Assembly (NCBI GenBank): GCA_964503235.1
Contig: CAZCZJ010000027.1
Location: forward strand, 1-25,684
From: W425 sp964503235
GTDB taxonomy: Bacteria > Chloroflexota > Dehalococcoidia > Dehalococcoidales > RBG-16-60-22
Direction of reading: 5' to 3'
DNA length: 25,684 bases
The position numbers and the translations under genes were made by a program. Positions 15,154 through 23,032 of the stretch are shown here, piece by piece (position 1 is the stretch's first letter; each line of letters begins with the position of its first letter). The notes beneath the pieces are model-generated. The model had not been told where the DNA came from, ran no database searches, and saw nothing but the letters and a program-made list of their open reading frames with translations.

Positions 15154-16154
15154 TGCGAATCGGTTTATCGTACGACCTTAAAACGGAAATATCCAGTACT
15201 TCCCTGACCGATGATGCCCTTGAAGAATATGATTCACCGGAAACGGTTGAAATTATCGCCGCTGCCCTTGAAGCTAAAGGACACCAGGTTGTCTGGCTGG
15301 GCGGCGGTGAGCAGTTTTTGGATAGTATTCGCCGTGAAGAAGTTGATTTTGTTTTTAATATCGCCGAAGGCCGTGGCAGCTACCGCAGCCGGGAGGCTCA
15401 GGTACCTTCGATTTTAGAGATGCTGGACATACCTTATACCGGCTCCGACCCATTATGCCTGTCGGTTTGTCTGGACAAGCCCCTCACCAAGAAAATCCTG
15501 GTAGCGGAAGGCATTAAAACCCCCAGGTGGCTAGTTGTTGAAGATAAGGAAAGCCAGAGCGTTTTATCGCTGGAAGGGTTTAACTACCCGGTAATTATCA
15601 AACCGGCTTACGAAGGCTCCAGTAAAGGCATCCGTCAAACTTCCATTAGCCACAGCCTGCATCAGGCCGTTAATGAAATCCGGCGACTCCTGGAGCTCTA
15701 TGGGCAACCGGTAATGGTAGAAGAGTTTATTGACGGCGATGAAGTTACCGTGGGTATTGTCGGTAATAAAATCCCGAAAATAGTTGGCGTGATGCGTATT
15801 CTGCCCAGGAACAAGGTGGAACATTTCGTTTATTCATTGGAAGTAAAGCGCGACTACGAGGCACTGGTCGACTACGAATGCCCCGCCCGGCTCAAGTCCG
15901 AGATAGTAAAGAACATCGAGGATGTAAGCCTTAGAATATTTAAAACGCTGGGCTGCCGCGACTTCGCCCGTGTTGACTTTCGTGTGAAAGGTGACGGCAC
16001 GCTATACTTTATTGAAATCAATCCTCTGCCGGGACTGGGGACCTACAGCGACCTTATTATCATGGCTATCAAGACGGGGTGGACTCACCAGAGAATTATT
16101 GACGCGGTGCTGGATGCTGCTTTGAAGAGGTGTCCGCAATGTCTAAGAGTATAG
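15153..16154 (+). CDS. ATP-grasp ligase, D-Ala-D-Ala-ligase-like (first of two)
   Basis: A 333-residue ATP-grasp enzyme, expected to activate a carboxylate as acyl phosphate and join it to an amine. The N-terminal domain carries DFVFNIAEGRGSYRSREAQV in place of the usual Ddl 'FNxLHG' region. Central motifs are FNYPVIIKPAYEGSSKGI (ATP lysine and glycine loop) and VMVEEFIDGDEVTVGIVG; the metal-binding end is ARVDFRVKGDGTLYFIEINP. Its ATG overlaps the aminomutase stop (TGATG) and its own end overlaps the next ligase. A cell-wall Ddl would not normally sit in such an operon, so a dedicated ligation, possibly using beta-lysine, is inferred. Confidence 0.85.
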   Translation: MRIGLSYDLKTEISSTSLTDDALEEYDSPETVEIIAAALEAKGHQVVWLGGGEQFLDSIRREEVDFVFNIAEGRGSYRSREAQVPSILEMLDIPYTGSDPLCLSVCLDKPLTKKILVAEGIKTPRWLVVEDKESQSVLSLEGFNYPVIIKPAYEGSSKGIRQTSISHSLHQAVNEIRRLLELYGQPVMVEEFIDGDEVTVGIVGNKIPKIVGVMRILPRNKVEHFVYSLEVKRDYEALVDYECPARLKSEIVKNIEDVSLRIFKTLGCRDFARVDFRVKGDGTLYFIEINPLPGLGTYSDLIIMAIKTGWTHQRIIDAVLDAALKRCPQCLRV

Positions 16155-17218
16155 CCATTGTCTACAATGAGCCACGGCCATCCTATTATGATAAAAATCA
16201 AGAGGCAAAGGCCGTCCTGAGCATCCTCCCCTGCGTAGATGCCGTCCGTCAGGCACTGCTCAAGCTTAAATATAACGTTACCGTTGTTCCCCTGTCACCA
16301 CCGCGTGAAAGTCTCAGAAGCACGCTCGACTCGCTGGACGCCGACCTGGTATTCAATCTTTTCGAAGGATTCCCCGGTGAACCCGAAACGGAGGCGCTGG
16401 TACCGGAAATCCTATCAGAAATGAGAAAACCATTCACCGGCTGCCCGGCATCTGCTCTAAGGACTGCCCTCGACAAGTTCGGAGTAAAGAAATCTCTCAG
16501 AGCCACCGGTATTCCCACACCGGATTTCCAGCTGCTCAGTCCCCAGAAAATGCATCTTTTCCGGCTCAAGTTCCCCTGTATCGTCAAACCCTGCCGCGAG
16601 GATGCCAGTCACGGTATCACCCCCGAAAGCGTTGTCAATGATGTTTCTTCATTACAGCGACGCGTAAAAACAATATACGATAACTACCATAATCAGGCTA
16701 TCGTAGAGGAGTTCATCAGCGGACGCGAGTTCAATGCTACCATCATTGGCAACACACGGCCCGAGGTGTTGCCGGCATCCGAGATAGTCTACACGCTGCC
16801 TCCGGATATGCCGCCGATTCTTACCTTCGAGGCTAAATGGGAACCGGACAGCGTTTATTACAGAAATACGAAGGTAGTATGTCCGGCGAAAATCACGGCT
16901 AAAGAACGTGAATCTATACGGAAAACCGCTCTGGCGGCTTACCGCCTGCTCGGCTGTTCGGGATACGCCCGTGTTGACATGCGGATGGATAGTGAGTTTA
17001 CAATAAACGTTATTGAGATAAATCCCAACCCGGATATATCACCCGGGGCTGGAGTTGCTCTCCAGGCAGCGGCTGCCGGTATGAACTATACACAGTTGAT
17101 TGAAAAAATAATCAAACTAGCCCTGGATAGGAAAAAATATGAATCCCAAAATACGCCCCATATCAGCTTCAGACAGAACCGCCTTATTACAAATATTAAA
17201 AAACACGCCAGAATTTAA
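16139..17218 (+). CDS. ATP-grasp ligase, D-Ala-D-Ala-ligase-like (second of two)
   Basis: A 359-residue ATP-grasp enzyme clearly related to, but diverged from, the one before it. Visible motifs are LVFNLFEGFPGEPETEALVP, FPCIVKPCREDASHGI, AIVEEFISGREFNATIIGN and YARVDMRMDSEFTINVIEIN, ending NPNPDISPGAG. ATG at 16139 is chosen over the GTG at 16130 because GAAGAGG lies 8 bases upstream of the ATG. It overlaps the first ligase by 16 bases and the following acetyltransferase by 80 bases. The last 25 or so residues run past the fold and look like read-on. Two consecutive ligases suggest either two successive couplings or two alternative substrates. Confidence 0.85.
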   Translation: MSKSIAIVYNEPRPSYYDKNQEAKAVLSILPCVDAVRQALLKLKYNVTVVPLSPPRESLRSTLDSLDADLVFNLFEGFPGEPETEALVPEILSEMRKPFTGCPASALRTALDKFGVKKSLRATGIPTPDFQLLSPQKMHLFRLKFPCIVKPCREDASHGITPESVVNDVSSLQRRVKTIYDNYHNQAIVEEFISGREFNATIIGNTRPEVLPASEIVYTLPPDMPPILTFEAKWEPDSVYYRNTKVVCPAKITAKERESIRKTALAAYRLLGCSGYARVDMRMDSEFTINVIEINPNPDISPGAGVALQAAAAGMNYTQLIEKIIKLALDRKKYESQNTPHISFRQNRLITNIKKHARI

Positions 17219-17618
17219 GCCGCCTGAGGTCACCGTAGCCGAGGAAGTTATTGATTGCTGCCTGAGAGATAACGAAAAATCGGGCTACTTCATACTGGTC
17301 GCCGAGGATGATACCGAAATCACCGGTTATGTCTGCTACGGGCCTACGCCGCTGACCAAAGGTACCTGGGACATTTACTGGGAAGCCGTAGCCCGAAAAA
17401 GAAGGGGGCAGGGCATTGGCGGTAAGCTTATAAAAGCTGCCGAGAGAGAAATTAAAAAAGCCCGGGGCAGGCTTGCGTTAATCGAAACATCCTCCACACC
17501 GGCATATGAAAAAACCAGGCGATTTTATAACCGGCACGGCTACGACGAGATAGCTCGTGTGCCGGATTTTTACGAACCCGGCGACGACAAACTCATACTT
17601 CAAAAGGGATTTAAATAG
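17139..17618 (+). CDS. GNAT-family N-acetyltransferase
   Basis: A 159-residue acetyltransferase. It opens KIRPISASDRTALLQIL, typical of GNAT strand 1. The acetyl-CoA loop RRGQGIGGKL sits after WEAVARKR, and TRRFYNRHGYDEIARVPDFY forms the C-terminal part. Its ATG lies inside the preceding ligase gene (80-base overlap, AGGA upstream), so translation is probably coupled. In an operon starting with lysine 2,3-aminomutase it could acetylate beta-lysine or the ligated product. The known AblB beta-lysine acetyltransferase is a longer protein, so this is not simply the ablAB osmolyte pair. Confidence 0.85.
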   Translation: MNPKIRPISASDRTALLQILKNTPEFKPPEVTVAEEVIDCCLRDNEKSGYFILVAEDDTEITGYVCYGPTPLTKGTWDIYWEAVARKRRGQGIGGKLIKAAEREIKKARGRLALIETSSTPAYEKTRRFYNRHGYDEIARVPDFYEPGDDKLILQKGFK

Positions 17619-17686
17619 AGTCGCCAGGTTTCCTTTTTTAAGAAGCAGCAACCTTTGCCTTATTAAATGGAGTATAGAAAAGACCG

Positions 17687-19435
17687 ATGTTCCTCATCAG
17701 ACGAGTTTATGACGATATCACTCCTGCCAATCAACAGGCAATCGGGCAGGTTCAGGATATTTTACGCACTCAATTCCCTCTCCTCTCGAAGAGAGATATA
17801 AGAAAACTCCCGGAGCAGCTGCGTAATCCCATGAAGTACCGTTTCCGCGCGATACTTTTCATCGCCGAGGGTGCCAGAGGCCGCGTTGACGGCTTTGCCC
17901 TTCTCTTTCACGAGCCGACCCTGAAATTCTGCTATTTAGACTATATTTCCGCCGCCGAACTAAAAACCGGCGGGGGTATCGGGGGAGCCCTTTACGAAAG
18001 GGTGCGCGAGGAAGCTCTCGACCTGGAAACCATGGGACTGTTTTTCGAATGTCTTCCCGATACACCGGAATTAAGCCGCGACCCGGTCATCAGGAAACAG
18101 AACGCGGCACGTCTGCGTTTTTACGAAAGATACGGGGCACGCCCCATTATCAACACTGCCTATGAAACCCCCCTCAAACCGGGAGATGACAACCCACCCT
18201 ACCTCGTTTACGATAACCTGGGACAGGAGATTGAGTTGCCTCGTGATACCGCCCGGGAAATAGTCAGGGCAATCCTGGAGCGTAAGTACCGGGGTATCTG
18301 TCCGCCCGAGTATGTCGCGATGGTTGTGGAATCTTTCCAGGATGACCCCGTCCACCTGAGACTGCCCCGCTATATCAAAAGGCCTCCGGTACCTATCCAG
18401 CGAACCACACCTCTGGATAAACGCATCAGACTGGTTATCAATGACCGCCACTGGATTCACCATGTAGAAGAACTCGGCTACGTCGAATCTCCGGTAAGAA
18501 TAGATGCAATTCTGGACGAAATATCTAAAACTACCCTGTTCCAGAAAGTGCCGGTACGCCATTTTTCCGAAGAACATATAAAGAGAGTTCATGACCACCG
18601 CTTCGTAAACTATCTGGAGGCGGTCTGTACCCGACTCGACGAGGATACCGCCGTCTATCCCTACGTCTTTCCCGTACGTAATCGAACACGTCCTCCCAAG
18701 GATCTACCCATACGCGCCGGCTATTACTGCATCGATACATTCACTCCCCTGACCGGCAACGCCTACCTGGCAGCCAGGCGAGCCGTAGACTGCGCCCTGA
18801 CAGCGGCGAAACAGCTCCTCGAAGGCTATCGTTTGGCTTACGCACTGGTTCGACCGCCCGGTCACCATGCCGAAATAGCCACCTTCGGTGGCTTCTGCTA
18901 TTTCAACTCTACGGCGGCAGCCGCCCAGCTTCTCAGTGATTACGGTAAAATCGCTATTCTTGATGTTGATTATCATCACGGTAATGGCCAACAGGAAATA
19001 TTCTACGAACGTTCCGACGTGCTGACGGTATCCATCCACGGTCAACCACGCTTTACTTACCCCTATTTCAGCGGTTTCATCAGCGAAAAGGGAAAAGGTA
19101 CCGGAAAAGGGTATAACCTGAATATTCCGCTCCCGGAAAATATTGGCGGTGAGGTTTACATAGAGGCACTTAAAAATGCAATAAAAAGAATAACCAAATT
19201 CGGTCCCAAATTCCTCGTTATTGCGCTTGGTCTGGACACTGCCCGGGAAGATCCCACCGGCAGCTGGACCCTGGAAGCTATCGATTTTGAAACTATTGGC
19301 GGAATGATCGGTTCAATTAATCTGCCTACGCTTGTTGTCCAGGAAGGCGGCTACGATACCCGCGTGCTGGGAATCAATGCAAGGAGCTTCTTCACCGGAT
19401 TATGGAACGGTTTGTACGAGCCACATAACAAATAG
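17687..19435 (+). CDS. GNAT-like domain fused to an acetylpolyamine-type deacetylase
   Basis: A 582-residue two-domain protein. Residues 1-180 look like a GNAT domain: VDGFALLFHEP, LDYISAAELKTGGGIGGALY with the glycine loop at 95-100, and LRFYERYGARPI. Residues 250-578 are a class II HDAC/acetylpolyamine amidohydrolase: His393-His394 in RPPGHHAE, zinc ligands Asp428 and His430 in DVDYHHGNGQQ, Asp517 in GLDTAREDP, and Tyr556 in QEGGYD, so all catalytic residues are present. It starts 68 bp after the GNAT gene, a looser spacing than the rest, and no terminator is seen between. An enzyme that could both add and remove acetyl groups suggests a protecting-group step; whether the N-terminal domain is active is unknown. 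Confidence 0.87.
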   Translation: MFLIRRVYDDITPANQQAIGQVQDILRTQFPLLSKRDIRKLPEQLRNPMKYRFRAILFIAEGARGRVDGFALLFHEPTLKFCYLDYISAAELKTGGGIGGALYERVREEALDLETMGLFFECLPDTPELSRDPVIRKQNAARLRFYERYGARPIINTAYETPLKPGDDNPPYLVYDNLGQEIELPRDTAREIVRAILERKYRGICPPEYVAMVVESFQDDPVHLRLPRYIKRPPVPIQRTTPLDKRIRLVINDRHWIHHVEELGYVESPVRIDAILDEISKTTLFQKVPVRHFSEEHIKRVHDHRFVNYLEAVCTRLDEDTAVYPYVFPVRNRTRPPKDLPIRAGYYCIDTFTPLTGNAYLAARRAVDCALTAAKQLLEGYRLAYALVRPPGHHAEIATFGGFCYFNSTAAAAQLLSDYGKIAILDVDYHHGNGQQEIFYERSDVLTVSIHGQPRFTYPYFSGFISEKGKGTGKGYNLNIPLPENIGGEVYIEALKNAIKRITKFGPKFLVIALGLDTAREDPTGSWTLEAIDFETIGGMIGSINLPTLVVQEGGYDTRVLGINARSFFTGLWNGLYEPHNK

Positions 19436-19758
19436 GCTACACTCCGGAGAAAACTTGCCGTTTTATTATATCTATTTACGGACGATTTTCTACTCTAAAA
19501 AGAAGGCCTTTTGGGTAGCTGGATTATACACCTCTCATTGTCGAGTCTCAACAAGACATAACCCTTTTGGAGAGCTTTAGAGATTCGATTAATTAAAAAT
19601 AGAGGCAACAATCTAGCGAATAATTATGTAACGAATGCTTGAATTGCGCAACGAAGCTCATTATAATCTAGATGTTTAACGCGAAGGAGATGGAAAAAGT
19701 TCCGCCTATTGATACCCTATCTCCATTTCTAATTTCCTAAACAAAACGGGGAGGAATC
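19436..19758. other. Intergenic stretch, no gene seen; weak inverted repeat
   Basis: Reading frames here are short and lack a ribosome site. GGAGAT (19686-19691) pairs with ATCTCC (19719-19724) around an inner GGAA/TTCC hairpin, followed by ATTTCTAATTT; it could be a weak terminator or leader structure. No clear promoter was identified, although the next gene needs one. Confidence 0.4.
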
Positions 19759-20295
19759 ATGAAGGCAATAATCATCTACTGGTCAGCTACCGGAAACACG
19801 AAAAAGGTCGCCGAAACAATCGACAACACCCTGAAAAAGAACGGGATAGAGGCCAAGCTGAAGACGGTAAAGGAGAGTAAGAACGAAGATATACTGAACT
19901 ACGACCTGGTCTTCATAGGGTCACCGTCATACATGTGGGCACCCCCCGATCCGGCGCTGGGATGGGTCAAGGAGAGAATGGACTTTTACCGAGAGAGGGA
20001 TACCATTAAACTGGGCTCTCCGAAGCTACCGGGGAAAAGGGCGGTGGTTTTCGTGACGTATTCCGGTCCACACACCGGCCTCGGCGAAGCGATACCGGTA
20101 GGGAAATACCTGGGGCAGTTCCTGGAGCACATCGGATTCGACGTGCTGGACGAGTGGTACATCGTCGGCGAGTTCCACAGCTCCGAGGAAAACAGCACCA
20201 AAGGCAGGCTGGGAGACATCCGGGGGCGCCCTAACCAGGCAGACCTGGACAGCGTCGCCAGAGACGTGGACAAGCTTTTAAAAGCAATCCAGTAA
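19759..20295 (+). CDS. Flavodoxin-family protein
   Basis: A 178-residue FMN-binding-type protein. The phosphate loop SATGNTKKVAE follows the first strand (IIIYW), and LVFIGSPSYMW plus VVFVTYSGPHTGLGEA mark the two other flavin-contacting loops. No iron-sulfur motif is present, unlike the flavodoxin at 8203. GGGGAGG precedes the ATG. It is followed 24 bp later by a HAD phosphatase. It may act as a cytoplasmic electron carrier or FMN reductase; the partner is unknown. Confidence 0.83.
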   Translation: MKAIIIYWSATGNTKKVAETIDNTLKKNGIEAKLKTVKESKNEDILNYDLVFIGSPSYMWAPPDPALGWVKERMDFYRERDTIKLGSPKLPGKRAVVFVTYSGPHTGLGEAIPVGKYLGQFLEHIGFDVLDEWYIVGEFHSSEENSTKGRLGDIRGRPNQADLDSVARDVDKLLKAIQ

Positions 20296-20319
20296 TAAAA
20301 TCCACCGGTAAAGAGGAAA

Positions 20320-21180
20320 TTGAAAGGAAGCGATATATCGCTCGTTCTCCCCGAATTTATCCGCCCGCCCGATGCGGTAGCGGTAGACCTCGACGGGACA
20401 TTATTAGATAGCAATACCTGCCTTTCGGCGCGTAATCGAGCCGCCCTGGAAAGGTGTACAAAAGAGGGCATACCGGTAATCATCGCCACGTCACGTCCGG
20501 CCCGCAGCGTACGCCGCTTCTGCGGCAAAGAATTTATAAATGGGTATTCACGGATACTTCAAAACGGAGCGATAGCTATCGGCGTGCCGCCGCTTATCGG
20601 AGAATTCAAGGAATCACTAACGACAGAGCTAGTCCGCAGTATAATCGATTTTATCCTGGAAATGGAGCCTGAGACGCATATCACCATCGAGATGGACGGG
20701 TGCGAGTTCGGCACCAACCACCCCCGTGAGCCCGACGACCTCTGGGAAATCAACTCGGCGACACCGGATATGCAGTTGACCCTCGAAGCTGCCCTGACGG
20801 GCATTCCCACGAAAATAGCTGCCGGAGGCCTTTCGCGCGATATCTCTCATATAACTGCGGCGTTATCCGCAAGCTTCGGGGATGACATATCGGTCGTGCC
20901 CGCCAACGAGAATACATTTTTGAATATCACCAGTAAAAAAGCCACCAAACCGAACGCGTTGCGGAAACTGCTGGGCTTCAAACAGGAACGGCTGGAAAAC
21001 GTGGTGGCTTTCGGGGACGATTACCCGGACCTGGATATGCTGCAGACATGCGGCATTTCCATAGCCGTAGCCAATGCTATCCCGGAGGTGAAATCCGCCG
21101 CCAGATATCACACCGCCAGTAATGATGCCGATGGCGTGTCGATAGCGCTGGAGAAGATGCTGGAGATGTTATCCGGCTAA
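20320..21180 (+). CDS. HAD-superfamily hydrolase, Cof-type
   Basis: A 286-residue phosphatase. Motif I is DLDGT (Asp23 nucleophile, Asp25), motif II IIATSRP, motif III a lysine in the KPNALRKLL segment, and motif IV FGDDYPDLDML. The long middle part is a C2-type cap, as in Cof/sugar-phosphate phosphatases. Start TTG at 20320 has AGAGG just before it; the first 17 residues are not conserved in the fold and a later start cannot be excluded. It is probably co-transcribed with the flavodoxin. Substrate unknown. Confidence 0.85.
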   Translation: MKGSDISLVLPEFIRPPDAVAVDLDGTLLDSNTCLSARNRAALERCTKEGIPVIIATSRPARSVRRFCGKEFINGYSRILQNGAIAIGVPPLIGEFKESLTTELVRSIIDFILEMEPETHITIEMDGCEFGTNHPREPDDLWEINSATPDMQLTLEAALTGIPTKIAAGGLSRDISHITAALSASFGDDISVVPANENTFLNITSKKATKPNALRKLLGFKQERLENVVAFGDDYPDLDMLQTCGISIAVANAIPEVKSAARYHTASNDADGVSIALEKMLEMLSG

Positions 21181-21282
21181 TGGAGCGGACAGCATTTATG
21201 TCATCCTCAACAGCCTATTATACTCTGGAAGGAGACACTATTGCTATCAGCAATTTTTACCTGCATTCCGTTGATTAGTGCT

Positions 21283-21493
21283 TACCTCACCCCCTGCCCC
21301 CTCTCCTGTCAAGGCGTTCCGCAGGAGAGGGGGAATAATTAGCAAGATGGGCTTCGCCCCTCTTAAACACCCTGTTTTATGATATTACAGGTGAGAGCCG
21401 GAGGGGGGTGAAGGAGTGGCGTAAATTAACGGTCCAGGTCGAGGATAATGCGAGGGCGGTCGGGTGGGAAAAGATATCTAAAAGGGGGAGGGG
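21283..21493 (+). repeat. MITE-like palindromic repeat, copy 3
   Basis: Begins TACCTCACCCCCTG. It has the same 12-bp stem as copy 1 (21297-21308 with 21322-21333) around a different 13-base loop, then a second stem remnant GGGCttcGCCC. Its right block is GGGTGGGAAAAGATATCTAAAA followed by GGGGGAGGGG. Length 211 bp, close to gap-corrected copy 1. The rest of this 440-bp intergenic region holds the promoter of the DUF169 operon and nothing else recognised. Confidence 0.7.
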
Positions 21494-21548
21494 ATATATG
21501 CCTCATCCCTCAACCAGATGTTAAAAAAACTAAATACAACCGACTAAC

Positions 21549-21577
21549 TTGAATTAACTCAGCAACAATCCTATTAT
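21549..21577 (+). promoter_or_regulatory. Probable promoter of the DUF169/cupin operon
   Basis: TTGAAT (21549-21554) and TATTAT (21572-21577) with a 17-bp spacer, 47 bp upstream of the first DUF169 start, which has its own AGGAGG. Confidence 0.5.
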
Positions 21578-21624
21578 AAAAACGAAACATCAAGTCATAA
21601 TTTTTCATCCGTCAGGAGGTTACC

Positions 21625-22383
21625 ATGACACAAACTTCTCAAGACTTATCAATATTGAAAAAATTCGACTTCGAGCGCCCTCCGGTGGGCGTTAAATTTC
21701 TCTTAGACAAACCGCCGGGGTTGAAGAAGCTGGACAAGATAATGGATCTCTGCGAGATGCTGGTCGAAGCGCAACAGGGGGAGGCTTTCTACGTTACCAG
21801 AGACGAGTTTAGCTGCATCGGGCCGCTGCTGCTGGGTATGACCGCCGACGAACCGGAATTCGAAAGCGGCAAGGTAGGTCCCAAACTGGGGGCTTACAAA
21901 GACGTCCGGGCCAACCGCCGCATCTACCAGTACCTGCCCAAATGTCCCCGCGACTCAATTCAATACGTGGCTTTCGCTCCCCTGGACAAACTTACCTTCG
22001 AGCCAGACATATTAATTATCCTGGCGGACTCCAGCCAGGCCGAGATATTCATCCGGGCTAAAGCCTATACCACCGGGGAGATGTGGACAGCCCGGGGGAC
22101 ACCGGTGGTAGGCTGCGCCTGGTTATATATTTACCCCTACCTCAGCGGCGAAATGAACCTCGGCATTACCGGCGTCGGCTTCGGGATGAGGGCGAGGCGC
22201 CTGTTCCCGGAAGGACGAATACTGATAACGATACCCTGGGACAAGCTGCCCGGCATTTTGAAAAACCTGGAGGAGATGGAATGGGTGCCCGAGTCCTTTA
22301 ACCTGGGACCGGAGGGGCATAAGAAGAAGGTCAGGAGAATATTAGAGGAAATCAGGCGGGAATCAGAGGAAGCGGGAAGCTGA
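21625..22383 (+). CDS. DUF169 protein, paralogue 1
   Basis: A 252-residue protein of the DUF169 family, whose biochemical role is unknown. The family opening FERPPVGVKFLLDKPPG is followed by Cys43 (DLCEML), Cys64 (FSCIG) and Cys164 (VVGCAWLYIYPYLSGEMN). Cysteines at these three places recur in both other paralogues of this operon and could bind a metal or iron-sulfur centre. The ending LPGILKNLEEMEW is also shared. No signal peptide is seen, so it is probably cytoplasmic. AGGAGG precedes the ATG. It is the first gene of a row leading to an aldehyde:ferredoxin-oxidoreductase-family gene. Confidence 0.85.
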   Translation: MTQTSQDLSILKKFDFERPPVGVKFLLDKPPGLKKLDKIMDLCEMLVEAQQGEAFYVTRDEFSCIGPLLLGMTADEPEFESGKVGPKLGAYKDVRANRRIYQYLPKCPRDSIQYVAFAPLDKLTFEPDILIILADSSQAEIFIRAKAYTTGEMWTARGTPVVGCAWLYIYPYLSGEMNLGITGVGFGMRARRLFPEGRILITIPWDKLPGILKNLEEMEWVPESFNLGPEGHKKKVRRILEEIRRESEEAGS

Positions 22384-22387
22384 TGCT

Positions 22388-22816
22388 ATGACGGGACTAA
22401 AATACGAGAATAACCTGGTCAAGTTACCGGGGGAAGGGCGGCGGGGTCCCGGCGGAGCCCTCATGAGCGGAGAACTCGTGCCCGAATGTAATGTTTACCT
22501 GGAGTACAGCCGGATATGGGACATGCCCATCCCCAATCCCATCGAAATGAGCCACGCGCACAGCTACGACGAAATCGTCCTCAACATCGGCTCCGACCCG
22601 GACAATCCGGAAATACTCGGTGGGGAAATAGAAGCCTACATGGGCAGCGAGAAACAGGTAACCGATAAAACCAGCGCCGTTTTTATCCCTAAAAATGTTG
22701 AGCACGGCCCGGTTAAGTGGACGAAATTCGAAAGACCGCATATTCAAATGTCGATTGTCCTGGGGACGGGCGACCTCAAAGAGGCGCTGCCCGTGGGTCG
22801 CAAGACGTCCGATTAG
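22388..22816 (+). CDS. Small cupin-like metal-binding protein 1
   Basis: A 142-residue single-domain protein with a cupin metal motif: His56-x-His58-x3-Glu62 (MSHAHSYDEIVLNIGSD) and His106 in PKNVEHGP. It begins 4 bases after the first DUF169 stop. It ends ..RKTSD, nearly the same tail as the second cupin of this operon (..KRSD), and the motif residues fall at identical positions in both. An enzymatic, sensor or metal-storage role is equally possible; no match to a named enzyme was recognised. Its stop lies inside the duplicated 55-mer next to the assembly gap, but the coding sequence itself is complete. Confidence 0.78.
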   Translation: MTGLKYENNLVKLPGEGRRGPGGALMSGELVPECNVYLEYSRIWDMPIPNPIEMSHAHSYDEIVLNIGSDPDNPEILGGEIEAYMGSEKQVTDKTSAVFIPKNVEHGPVKWTKFERPHIQMSIVLGTGDLKEALPVGRKTSD

Positions 22817-22852
22817 CCCGATATATCGTTAATGGTATATCATACAGATAGA

Positions 22853-22952
22853 NNNNNNNNNNNNNNNNNNNNNNNNNNNNNNNNNNNNNNNNNNNNNNNN
22901 NNNNNNNNNNNNNNNNNNNNNNNNNNNNNNNNNNNNNNNNNNNNNNNNNNNN
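22853..22952. other. 100-N scaffold gap, probably zero length
   Basis: Exactly 100 N between two identical 55-base ends (22798-22852 and 22953-23007). If collapsed, the distance from the first cupin stop to the second DUF169 start falls from 216 to about 61 bases, consistent with a continuous operon. Confidence 0.9.
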
Positions 22953-23032
22953 TCGCAAGACGTCCGATTAGCCCGATATATCGTTAATGGTATATCATAC
23001 AGATAGACACCGATAATCTCAGGAGGTTATAT

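Noticed and set aside
15153..17218. Ordinary cell-wall D-Ala-D-Ala ligases
   Set aside because: Two diverged copies overlap each other inside an aminomutase/acetyltransferase operon with no mur or alr gene nearby, so a cell-wall role is less likely though not excluded.
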